Positions 11,573 through 19,486 of a stretch of 64,000 bases of DNA are shown piece after piece. Every line of letters starts with the position of its first letter. Position 1 is the first letter of the stretch. The notes under the pieces are model-generated. The model was not told where the DNA came from. It ran no database searches and saw only the letters and a program-made list of their open reading frames with translations. Made by a program: the position numbers and the translations under genes. Origin of the DNA: Candidatus Fimenecus excrementavium (GTDB lineage: Bacteria > Bacillota > Clostridia > Oscillospirales > Acutalibacteraceae); contig DVGI01000013.1 in assembly GCA_018712805.1 (NCBI GenBank), positions 24,575 through 88,574 of the forward strand, written 5' to 3'.

Positions 11573-13561
11573 TTACGAAATATCGGCAAGTTCCAAATAC
11601 AAGTGGCCGTTTTCGGCGATGTGGTCTTTACGGCCCTGCAAATTGTCGCCCAGCAAGAGGTCGAATTTTGCGGCGACCGCTTCCGGCGAATAATCCGGCT
11701 CGACTTTGATAAGCCGGCGCGTTTTCGGGTTCATCGTTGTCAGCCACATCATATCCGCTTCGTTTTCACCGAGACCTTTGGAACGCTGAATGGTAAATTT
11801 ACGGTCGCCCAAAGTTTCGAGCACTTCCTGCTTTTCCTTTTCGGTGTAGCAAAACCAAGTTTCGTCTTTCGAGCGAATCTCATAAAGCGGGGATTCCGCG
11901 ATATAGACTTTTCCCTCTTTTATAAGCGTGGGCATCAGTCTGTAAATCATCGTTAAGATAAGCGTGCGAATCTGGAAGCCGTCGACGTCGGCATCGGTAC
12001 AGATAATGACCTTATTCCAGCGCAGATTGTCGAGGTTAAACGAAGACAAATCTTTATTAGACTTGCTGTTGACTTCCACCCCGCAGCCGAGGACTTTGAC
12101 CAAATCGACAATAATATCGCTTTTAAAAATCTTGTTGTATTCGGCTTTCAGGCAGTTTAAAATCTTGCCGCGCACCGGGATAATCGCCTGAAACGAGCTG
12201 TCGCGCGCCTGTTTGCAAGCGCCCAAAGCCGAGTCGCCTTCCACAATGAAAATCTCGCGTTCGCTTACGTCTTTCGAGCGGCAATCGACGAATTTTTCCA
12301 CACGGTTGGTCAGGTCGTTGCTGCTTTGCAAGGTCTTTTTAAGATTTAAGCGCGTGCTTTCCGCTTTGACACGCGAACGCATATTGACAAGCACCTGGTT
12401 GGCGATTTTTTCCGCGTCTAAGGGGTTTTCAATGAAATAAACCTCCAGTTGGTGGCGGAAAAAGTCGGTCATCGCTTCTTGAATAAACTTATTGGTGATT
12501 GCCTTTTTGGTTTGGTTTTCGTAAGAGGTTTGGGTTGAAAACGAGGAAACGACCAAAACCAAACAATCCTCAACGTCTTGAAAACTAATCTTGCCGTCGG
12601 TTTTCAAATATTTGCTGTTGGCTTTCAAATAGGCGTCGATTTGCGCGACGAATGCGCTTTTGACCGCCTTTTCCGGCGCGCCGCCGTGCTCTAAGAAACT
12701 CGAGTTATGGTAATATTCCTTTAACTGCTTTTTATTGGAGAAGCAAAGCGCAGCATTGATTTTGACTTTGTATTCCGGCTTGTCCGCACGGTCGCGCCCC
12801 TTACGCTCGGTCTGCCAAACCTGAACGGCGGTCATGGCGTCGTTTTCGCCGACAAACTCGCGCACATAGTCTTCAATCCCGTTTTCGTAAATATATTCGT
12901 ACGTGTCAAAGGTATTGGTGCCGGTCTGGTCTTTTAAAATAAAGCGCACGCCCGCGTTGACGACCGACTGGCGTTTGATCGTCTCCTGATAATAAGACAG
13001 CGGGACATCAATGTCGGTAAAGACTTTCAAGTCGGGTTTCCAGTGAATGCGCGAGCCGGTGTCCTTTTTGGAATACGGTTCGCGAATCAGTTCACCGACG
13101 GGGTTCCCCTCTTTGAAATGCATGATGTATTTGATTCCGTTTTTGTGGATTTCGGCGTCCATGTATTCCGAAGCGTACTGCGTCGAGCAAAGGCCCAAGC
13201 CGTTAAGCCCCAGCGAATATTCATAGCTTCCGCCGGAGTTCGTATTGTATTTGCCGCCCGCGTACAATTCGCAGAACACAAGTTCCCAGTTGTAGCGCTG
13301 TTCCTTTTCGTTGTAATCCATCGGGATGCCGCGGCCGAAATCCTGGACTTCAATCGATTTGTCAAGATAGCGCGTGACAATGATTTTATTGCCGAAGCCC
13401 TCGCGCGCCTCATCGATGGAGTTTGACAAAATTTCAAAGATAGCATGCTGACAGCCGTCAATGCCGTCGGAACCGAAAATAACCGCCGGACGTTTCCGGA
13501 CGCGGTCGGCGCCTTTGAGCTGTGAGATGCTTTCTTCTGTGTACGCTGCTTTTTTTGCCAT
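11573..13561 (-). CDS. Type IIA DNA topoisomerase subunit B (GyrB/ParE-like paralogue)
   Basis: This ATPase subunit powers strand passage. The N-terminal GHKL domain shows ILSNSIDEA (Mg-ATP binding) and later the GLGLCSTQYAS lid region; the TOPRIM domain shows EGDSALG and DADVDGFQIRTLIL. Canonical GyrB has EGDSAGG and DADVDGAHIRTLLL, so this is a divergent paralogue. Length 662 fits ParE. It is first in the operon with the A subunit, behind a promoter overlapped by a perfect 11-bp-arm palindrome. Confidence 0.87.
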   Translation of the reverse strand: MAKKAAYTEESISQLKGADRVRKRPAVIFGSDGIDGCQHAIFEILSNSIDEAREGFGNKIIVTRYLDKSIEVQDFGRGIPMDYNEKEQRYNWELVFCELYAGGKYNTNSGGSYEYSLGLNGLGLCSTQYASEYMDAEIHKNGIKYIMHFKEGNPVGELIREPYSKKDTGSRIHWKPDLKVFTDIDVPLSYYQETIKRQSVVNAGVRFILKDQTGTNTFDTYEYIYENGIEDYVREFVGENDAMTAVQVWQTERKGRDRADKPEYKVKINAALCFSNKKQLKEYYHNSSFLEHGGAPEKAVKSAFVAQIDAYLKANSKYLKTDGKISFQDVEDCLVLVVSSFSTQTSYENQTKKAITNKFIQEAMTDFFRHQLEVYFIENPLDAEKIANQVLVNMRSRVKAESTRLNLKKTLQSSNDLTNRVEKFVDCRSKDVSEREIFIVEGDSALGACKQARDSSFQAIIPVRGKILNCLKAEYNKIFKSDIIVDLVKVLGCGVEVNSKSNKDLSSFNLDNLRWNKVIICTDADVDGFQIRTLILTMIYRLMPTLIKEGKVYIAESPLYEIRSKDETWFCYTEKEKQEVLETLGDRKFTIQRSKGLGENEADMMWLTTMNPKTRRLIKVEPDYSPEAVAAKFDLLLGDNLQGRKDHIAENGHLYLELADIS

Positions 13562-13607
13562 GAAAAAATTTCCGTCCTTTAAAAAATTTACAAATACGCA
13601 AAAAATT

Positions 13608-13639
13608 ACCGCTATATATTTTACACGATATATAGCGGT
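13608..13639. repeat. Perfect inverted repeat over the topoisomerase promoter
   Basis: ACCGCTATATA and TATATAGCGGT are 11-bp perfect arms around a 10-base loop. The repeat covers the -10 element and spacer of the minus-strand promoter, and the transcript side continues into T6. It could be an operator, or a terminator for the DUF896 gene upstream. Confidence 0.6.
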
Positions 13640-13647
13640 TTCGTCAA
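13618..13647 (-). promoter_or_regulatory. Promoter of the topoisomerase operon
   Basis: Minus strand TTGACG, 18-bp spacer, TAAAAT, about 57 bases before the subunit B start. Confidence 0.55.
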
Positions 13648-13677
13648 GTTTTCCCTATTCTATTTTGTGTTTTTCGG

Positions 13678-13884
13678 TTATTGAAGCTTCGTAAGCTTTC
13701 GTTTGTTCCCTTTTTCGTCCACAATATAGGTGTTGTCAAGCTGCATACAAAGGCTTCTCTTGAAGCTGTCGATATATTCCCGGCGAAGGGCGGCTTGCTC
13801 TTGTCGTTCTTCTTCTGTAAGCCCTTCGGGCGTTCTCGATTTTTTCGCAAGAAAGTTAATGCGGTCGATTTTTCGTTGTTCCAT
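13678..13884 (-). CDS. DUF896 (UPF0291, YnzC-like) protein
   Basis: The 68-residue protein matches this small Firmicute family: IDRINFLAKKSRTPEGLTEEE at residues 5-25, then QAALRREYIDSFKRSL. Family structures show a two-helix hairpin at the N-terminus. The function is not established; Bacillus relatives are associated with the SOS regulon. It precedes the topoisomerase genes on the same strand, with a palindrome between that may terminate its transcript. Confidence 0.88.
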   Translation of the reverse strand: MEQRKIDRINFLAKKSRTPEGLTEEERQEQAALRREYIDSFKRSLCMQLDNTYIVDEKGNKRKLTKLQ

Positions 13885-13939
13885 TGTTTTCCCCTAAAAA
13901 AATATTGTTGCCAAGAGAGTATACACGATTTCTTTTTTC

Positions 13940-13969
13940 TTGTAAAGCCGGTAAAGAATATGGTATGAT
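13940..13969 (+). promoter_or_regulatory. Promoter of the CCA-adding enzyme gene
   Basis: TTGTAA, 18-bp spacer, TATGAT, 29 bases before the start codon. Confidence 0.5.
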
Positions 13970-13997
13970 AAAAACAGCAAACGAAAGGAGAAACGCC

Positions 13998-15329
13998 ATG
14001 AACGCCGTCAACGCGCCGAAGCCGGTCGAAAAAGCTTTGCAAATGCTTTACAATGCGAATATGGAAGCCTACGCCGTCGGCGGGTGCGTGCGCGACAGCC
14101 TCCTCGGAAAAGCGCCGAACGACTGGGACATTACCACTTCCGCGACGCCGAAAGAAGTTAAACAAGTTTTTGAAGGCTACCGCGTGCTCGAAACCGGTAT
14201 CAAGCACGGGACGGTCACCGTGCTTTTGGACGGCACGCCGCTGGAGATTACCACCTTTCGCGTAGACGGGCAGTATTTAGACGCGCGTCACCCCGAAAGC
14301 GTTTCGTTTTCGAGAAACCTTTTGGACGACGTAACCCGGCGGGATTTCACCGTCAACACGCTTTGCTGGAACCCGCAAACCGGCGTTGTGGACCTTTGCG
14401 GCGGTATTGCGGATTTGCAAAAAGGCATTTTGCGCGCAGTCGGTGAACCAGACCGGCGTTTTCAAGAAGACGCGCTGCGGATTTTGCGCGGGCTTCGCTT
14501 TTCGGCGACGCTTGGTTTCAAGATAGAAGCGGAAACCGCAAAAAGCATTTTACGCAATAGACAATTATTAACTGCCGTGTCGGCAGAGCGGATTCAAGAA
14601 GAATTTACAAAGCTGTTATTGGGCAAAAACGCTGCAAAAGTGCTTCGGGAATTTCACGAAGTCATAGAAGTATTTATTCCGGAGCTTACGCCCTTGCTCG
14701 GCTGCCCGCAGCACACGCCGTATCACTGCTACGACGTATTTGAGCACACGCTCCACGCGCTCGAAAGTATTGAAAACGACGAAATCTTACGGCTTTGCAT
14801 GTTTTTTCACGACTTTGCAAAACCCGCTTGCCGGCGGACGGACAAAGCCGGCACCGACCATTTCAAAGGGCATGAAAAGGCAGGGGCAGAACTTGTGCGC
14901 CCGATTCTTTTACGGCTTCGCTACCCGCGCAAAACGGTGGACACGGTGACCGAACTTATCGCGATTCACGACACAAAAGCACCGAAAAGCAAAATGGAAG
15001 CAAAACAACTTTTGCGAAAAATCGGCGTGGATAATTATCGCGCTCTTATCAAAATCAAGCGGGCAGACAATCTTGCAAAAGCCGACCCGCACGCAATAGA
15101 CAAAAAATTACTACAAATGGAAAACTACCTTTCCGAGATTTTGGAAAATGGGGAATGTTATTCTTTAAAAGCACTCACGGTCAACGGAAATGATTTAAAA
15201 TCGGTCGGCATTTCAGACGGGCCGGAAATGCACCGCGCGTTAGACGCGCTGTTAGACGCCGTGATTGCGGACACCTGCCCGAACGAGAAAGATGCACTTT
15301 TATGTTTTGCGAAAACCTTGCCGCGGTAA
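13998..15329 (+). CDS. cca: CCA tRNA nucleotidyltransferase
   Basis: The enzyme adds or repairs the 3' CCA of tRNAs without a template. The class II nucleotidyltransferase head shows GGCVRDSLLG and DWDITT, whose Asp pair binds Mg; the ERxxED-like region RRFQEDALRILRGLRFSATLGF follows. A C-terminal HD domain (HDFAKP, GHEKAGAELV, AIHD) suggests an added phosphohydrolase, as in many Firmicute versions. The ATG at 13998 is chosen over upstream in-frame codons because AAAGGAG lies 7 bases before it. The protein is 443 residues. Confidence 0.95.
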   Translation: MNAVNAPKPVEKALQMLYNANMEAYAVGGCVRDSLLGKAPNDWDITTSATPKEVKQVFEGYRVLETGIKHGTVTVLLDGTPLEITTFRVDGQYLDARHPESVSFSRNLLDDVTRRDFTVNTLCWNPQTGVVDLCGGIADLQKGILRAVGEPDRRFQEDALRILRGLRFSATLGFKIEAETAKSILRNRQLLTAVSAERIQEEFTKLLLGKNAAKVLREFHEVIEVFIPELTPLLGCPQHTPYHCYDVFEHTLHALESIENDEILRLCMFFHDFAKPACRRTDKAGTDHFKGHEKAGAELVRPILLRLRYPRKTVDTVTELIAIHDTKAPKSKMEAKQLLRKIGVDNYRALIKIKRADNLAKADPHAIDKKLLQMENYLSEILENGECYSLKALTVNGNDLKSVGISDGPEMHRALDALLDAVIADTCPNEKDALLCFAKTLPR

Positions 15330-15368
15330 GTTTTCTTGCACAAGTTTGATAAGACAAACACAGAAAAA

Positions 15369-15397
15369 GCCGTGCTCCTGTGGGAGCGCGGCTTTGT
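15369..15397 (+). terminator. Terminator after cca
   Basis: GCCGTGCTCC pairs with GGGAGCGCGGC and is followed by TTTGTT. The T-tract is modest. Confidence 0.6.
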
Positions 15398-15419
15398 TGC
15401 TCGATTAGGTTTTTTTCAA

Positions 15420-15773
15420 TTACACAAACACGGCGGAGGCGGGCGCAGCCGGTGCTTCGCTGACGCAAAAGGTCGCTTCGACCACCTGATCGCCCCAAAT
15501 GTGTTCAAGCGTTAAACTTTCAAGACGCACAGCCGCGGTGCAATCCTCACCGTTGACGGTGATGCTTTCAAGCGTATATTTTGTGCTTCTTTTTTCGGGG
15601 GAAATATAGATTTTCACCTTTTGAAACGGGTGCACGGTGATTTTTTCGCAATAAAGCGTTCCGCCGGACGAGCTTTGCAGGGTGATTTCAAACTCTGTCG
15701 AAAGCCACCAGGCGAAAAGTCCGCCGACCGTCACGAGCAAAAGCGCACAAAGCGAAAGCCAAATTCTTTTCAA
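15420..15773 (-). CDS. Small membrane-anchored extracytoplasmic protein, unknown
   Basis: The 117-residue product begins with a Lys-Arg and one hydrophobic helix (residues about 5-25, WLSLCALLLVTVGGLFAWW), so it is either anchored or secreted. The remaining 90 residues alternate polar and hydrophobic positions as in a small beta sandwich. The C-terminus is Ala/Pro-rich (SEAPAAPASAVFV). No family is recognised. It stands alone between cca and the ABC exporter, convergent with cca. Confidence 0.6.
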   Translation of the reverse strand: MKRIWLSLCALLLVTVGGLFAWWLSTEFEITLQSSSGGTLYCEKITVHPFQKVKIYISPEKRSTKYTLESITVNGEDCTAAVRLESLTLEHIWGDQVVEATFCVSEAPAAPASAVFV

Positions 15774-15840
15774 CGCTTCTCCCCTCCTGTTTTCGCTTTC
15801 TGATATTTTTTCGTTTCGCTGTAATTTTATTCTCTATTTC

Positions 15841-15868
15841 TTGCAATAATTACAAAAAATGGTATACT
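15841..15868 (+). promoter_or_regulatory. Promoter of the ABC exporter operon
   Basis: TTGCAA, 16-bp spacer, TATACT, ending 32 bases before the first ABC gene. Confidence 0.6.
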
Positions 15869-15900
15869 ATTAAAGCATTTGTTTTCTTTGGAGACGGACT

Positions 15901-17628
15901 ATGAAAAAATATGTTGCACAGTATAAAAAAGAATTTATTTTAGGACCGGCTTTTAAGCTGGCGGAAGCAATTTTGGAATTGCTTGTGCCGCTGGTTATGG
16001 CGAAAATTATTGACGTCGGCGTACAAAACGGAGACGTGCCCTATATTTTAAAAATGGGCGGGCTTATGGTGCTTTTGGGCGTTTTGGGCCTTGGGTTTGC
16101 AATTATTTGCCAATACTGCGCCGCCGTCGCGCAGCAAGGCATCGGCACGGCGCTTCGACGGGATTTACTGCACACCATAAATTCCCTTTCGAAAGCGGAC
16201 CGCGACAAATTTTCCAACGCGACGCTCATCACCCGCATCACCAACGACATCAATCAGATTCAGTCGGGCGTTGCCATGCTTATCCGCTTGGTGTTCCGCT
16301 CGCCGTTTTTGATTGCCGGGTCGCTTATCATGGCGATGGTGCTCGATCTTAAAATGTCGATCATCTTTTTTGTCGCCGGGTTTTTGGTCAGCGGCATTAT
16401 GTATTTTATTTTGAGCCGCTCCCTGCCGCTCTATAAAAAAATCCAGCAAAAGCTCGACGGGCTTTCGCGGATTACCGGCGAAGGGCTTTCGGGCGTGCGC
16501 GTGATTCGGGCATTCGGCAAAAGCAAGCATGAAAAAGAGCGATTTTCCGACGAAAACGCGGTCTTAACCAAAATCAGCGTGCGCGTCGGGCGGCTGAACG
16601 CTTACCTCAACCCCCTCACCTTTGCGGTTATCAACCTCGGCATCGTGCTGATTTTATATTTCGGCGGTGTTAACGTCAACACAGGGGCGCTTACGCAAGG
16701 TGAAATTATTGCGTTCACCAACTACATGACCCAGATTTTGCTTTCGATTATTGTTTTTGCAAATGTCATTGTGATTTTCACCAAGGCGGCGGCGAGCATC
16801 ACCCGCGTGGAAGATGTGTTGAACACCAAGCCGACTATGGAAGAAGGCACGCTTCAAAAATTTAACCCCGAAAACGGCAGCCCCGCGGTGGCGTTCGAAA
16901 ACGTGGACTTTTCGTTTACCGACGCGGAAGAAAAGGTGCTTTCCGATATTCGGCTGGAAATCAAAAAAGGACAGACCGTCGGGATTATCGGCGGCACGGG
17001 CGCGGGCAAATCCGCGATGATCAATTTGATGCTGCGCCTGTACGACGCCGACAGCGGGCACGTGCGCGTGTTCGGGCACGATGTGCGGGATTTTACATTC
17101 CGCGCGCTTCGAAACACGGTGCATATTGTCTCGCAGGGCAGTCGGTTGTTTAAAGGCACGGTGCTTGACAACCTCACCTGCGGCAAAACGGACGTGCCGG
17201 ACGAACAGATAGAAGCGGCGCTTCGCATTTCGCAAAGTGCGGAATTTGTCGAAAAGTTGCCGGACAGGCTTCAAACGCCGGTGGAAGAGGGCGGCAAAAA
17301 CTTTTCGGGCGGTCAGCGGCAGCGGCTTTGCATTGCGCGGGCGCTTGTCGGCGACCCGGAAATTTTAATATTTGACGATTCTTCGAGCGCGCTTGACTAC
17401 GCGACGGACGCGAAAATGCGCCGCGCGATTGCAACGGAGCTTTCCGGCAAGACGATTATTTTGGTCTCGCAGCGTGTGAGCACGGTTCGAAACGCCGATC
17501 AAATTGTCTTAATGGACGACGGCAAAATCTGCGGTATCGGCACGCACGAGCAGTTATTCCGCGACAACGAGCTGTACCGCGAAATTTGTCACTCACAGCT
17601 TTCCGAAAAGGAGGCGGCAAACGCATGA
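15901..17628 (+). CDS. ABC exporter subunit with degenerate catalytic residues (type IV exporter)
   Basis: The 575-residue half-transporter has six predicted membrane helices followed by an ATPase domain. Walker A is GGTGAGKS and the signature is FSGGQ. The Walker B end reads IFDDSS, with Asp in place of the catalytic Glu, and the switch reads VSQRVS, with Gln in place of His. It should therefore supply the canonical signature but a non-hydrolysing Walker site. It overlaps the next gene by ATGA, so the two should form a heterodimer. The substrate is unknown; drug or lipid export is typical of the family. Confidence 0.92.
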   Translation: MKKYVAQYKKEFILGPAFKLAEAILELLVPLVMAKIIDVGVQNGDVPYILKMGGLMVLLGVLGLGFAIICQYCAAVAQQGIGTALRRDLLHTINSLSKADRDKFSNATLITRITNDINQIQSGVAMLIRLVFRSPFLIAGSLIMAMVLDLKMSIIFFVAGFLVSGIMYFILSRSLPLYKKIQQKLDGLSRITGEGLSGVRVIRAFGKSKHEKERFSDENAVLTKISVRVGRLNAYLNPLTFAVINLGIVLILYFGGVNVNTGALTQGEIIAFTNYMTQILLSIIVFANVIVIFTKAAASITRVEDVLNTKPTMEEGTLQKFNPENGSPAVAFENVDFSFTDAEEKVLSDIRLEIKKGQTVGIIGGTGAGKSAMINLMLRLYDADSGHVRVFGHDVRDFTFRALRNTVHIVSQGSRLFKGTVLDNLTCGKTDVPDEQIEAALRISQSAEFVEKLPDRLQTPVEEGGKNFSGGQRQRLCIARALVGDPEILIFDDSSSALDYATDAKMRRAIATELSGKTIILVSQRVSTVRNADQIVLMDDGKICGIGTHEQLFRDNELYREICHSQLSEKEAANA

Positions 17629-19355
17629 AAACCATCAAACGACTTTTGCGATATATCAAACCGTTTAAAAAGAACCTGATTGCCGCCGTGATTTCCGCTT
17701 TTATCGGGATTTTGTTTTCCCTGCTTGTTCCGGTATTTATCGGCTACGGCGTGGACGCCATGGTGGGCGTGGACAACGTAGACTTTAAAAGGCTGATTCA
17801 AATTTGCATTGCCCTTGCCGCGATTATCTTGATTTCGGCGCTGTTCCAATGGATTATGACCTATCACTCGAACAAGCTGACTTACTACACGGTCGAGCAA
17901 ATGCGCAACGACGTGATGGAAAAGCTCACGCGCGTGCCGCTTTCCTTCATTGACAGCACGCCCCACGGCGACTTAATCAACACGGTTGTTACCGACATTG
18001 ATATTGTCGGCACCGGGCTTTTACAGGGCTTTACGCAGGTATTTTCCGGCATTGTCACCATTCTCGGCACGCTGGTTTTCATGTTCACCATCAATCCGAT
18101 TATTGCGCTTGTGGTTGTGGTTTTAACGCCGCTTTCGTTCTTTGTCGCGTCGTTTATAGCGAAACACTCCCACGACAAATATCGCGAACAGGCAAAACTG
18201 CGCGGCAAAATGACCGGCTACGCTTCAGAAATGATTGAATGTGAAACGCTTGTGAAAGCTTACAGCATGGAAGAAAGCGTAGAGGAAAACTTTGACAAAA
18301 TGAACCGCGACTTACAAAAAGTCGGCGTGATTGCGCATTTTTACTCTGCCCTTTCCAACCCCTGCACGCGTTTCGTCAACGCAATGGTTTATGCGGGCGT
18401 TGCGATTGCGGGCGCGTACCTTTGCGTTACGGGGAAACTTTCGGTCGGCGCGCTGACCTCGTTCCTCGCCTACTGCTCACAATATACCAAGCCTTTCAAC
18501 GAGATTTCCGGCGTTGTCGCAGAATTTCAAAATGCCGTGGCGAGTGCGAACCGCGTATTTCAGCTTTTAGACACCGAAAACGAAAGCGACGACAGCGCGC
18601 TTGAACCCCTTGCGGTACAAGACGGCACAGTCGGTTTTTCGCACGTGGACTTTGCCTATTCCAAGAAAAAGCCGTTAATTCGTGACTTTAATTTGGACGT
18701 TAAAAGCGGCCAGACAATTGCGATTGTCGGACCGACCGGCTGCGGCAAAACGACGATGATTAACCTTTTAATGCGGTTTTACGACGTCAACGCGGGCAAA
18801 ATCACCGTAGACGGCAAAGATATTCGCTCGGTGACGCGCGACAGCCTTCGCGGGGCATTCGGCATGGTGCTGCAAGACACATGGCTGTTCCGCGGGACGG
18901 TGCGGGAAAACATTGCTTACGGTGTGCCGGACGCGACCGACGAAGAAATCCGCGAAGCCGCAAAGAAAGCGCACGCGCACAGCTTTATTAAGCGCCTGCC
19001 GAACGGCTACGACACGGTATTGACCGAAAACGGCGACAACATTTCGGAAGGGCAAAAACAGCTTCTTTGCATTGCACGCGTCATGCTCAAACGGCCGCCC
19101 ATGCTCATATTAGACGAAGCGACCAGCAACATCGACACGCGAACCGAAGTGCGGATTCAAAAGGCGTTTGCGGCGCTCATGGAGGGGCGGACGAGCTTCA
19201 TTGTCGCCCACCGGCTTTCGACCATTCGAAACGCCGACGTGATTTTGGTCATGCGCGACGGGCAGATTATTGAAAAAGGCAAGCACGAAGAATTGCTCGC
19301 GCAAAACGGATTTTACGCTCAGCTTTACAACAGCCAGTTTGCCGTGCAGGAATAA
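17625..19355 (+). CDS. ABC exporter partner subunit (type IV exporter)
   Basis: The 576-residue half-transporter has six membrane helices and an ATPase domain with GPTGCGKT, a canonical Walker B (LILDEATS) and switch His (VAHRLS). Its signature motif is SEGQ instead of SGGQ. That change complements the degenerate partner: together they make one competent and one degenerate ATP site, as in BmrCD and TM287/288. The start ATG overlaps the stop of the first subunit (ATGA) and has AAGGAGG upstream. Confidence 0.92.
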   Translation: MKTIKRLLRYIKPFKKNLIAAVISAFIGILFSLLVPVFIGYGVDAMVGVDNVDFKRLIQICIALAAIILISALFQWIMTYHSNKLTYYTVEQMRNDVMEKLTRVPLSFIDSTPHGDLINTVVTDIDIVGTGLLQGFTQVFSGIVTILGTLVFMFTINPIIALVVVVLTPLSFFVASFIAKHSHDKYREQAKLRGKMTGYASEMIECETLVKAYSMEESVEENFDKMNRDLQKVGVIAHFYSALSNPCTRFVNAMVYAGVAIAGAYLCVTGKLSVGALTSFLAYCSQYTKPFNEISGVVAEFQNAVASANRVFQLLDTENESDDSALEPLAVQDGTVGFSHVDFAYSKKKPLIRDFNLDVKSGQTIAIVGPTGCGKTTMINLLMRFYDVNAGKITVDGKDIRSVTRDSLRGAFGMVLQDTWLFRGTVRENIAYGVPDATDEEIREAAKKAHAHSFIKRLPNGYDTVLTENGDNISEGQKQLLCIARVMLKRPPMLILDEATSNIDTRTEVRIQKAFAALMEGRTSFIVAHRLSTIRNADVILVMRDGQIIEKGKHEELLAQNGFYAQLYNSQFAVQE

Positions 19356-19380
19356 ATTACAGAGTTCAATAACAAATAAT

Positions 19381-19410
19381 AAAAAGAGAGGGTTTCCCCT
19401 CTCTTTTTTA
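19381..19410 (+). terminator. Terminator after the ABC exporter
   Basis: AAAAGAGAGGG pairs with CCCCTCTCTTTT and is followed by more T. Confidence 0.85.
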
Positions 19411-19431
19411 TTGCCTTTTTTGAATAGAAAA

Positions 19432-19464
19432 CGCCCCGGGCGTTCCGGTCGGAACGCTCGGGGG
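19432..19464 (-). terminator. Terminator after the PFOR gene
   Basis: Minus strand CCCCCGAGCGTTCC pairs with GGAACGCCCGGGGCG and is followed by TTTT. Confidence 0.85.
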
Positions 19465-19486
19465 TTCTTGCTTTTATTGGTTTTGC

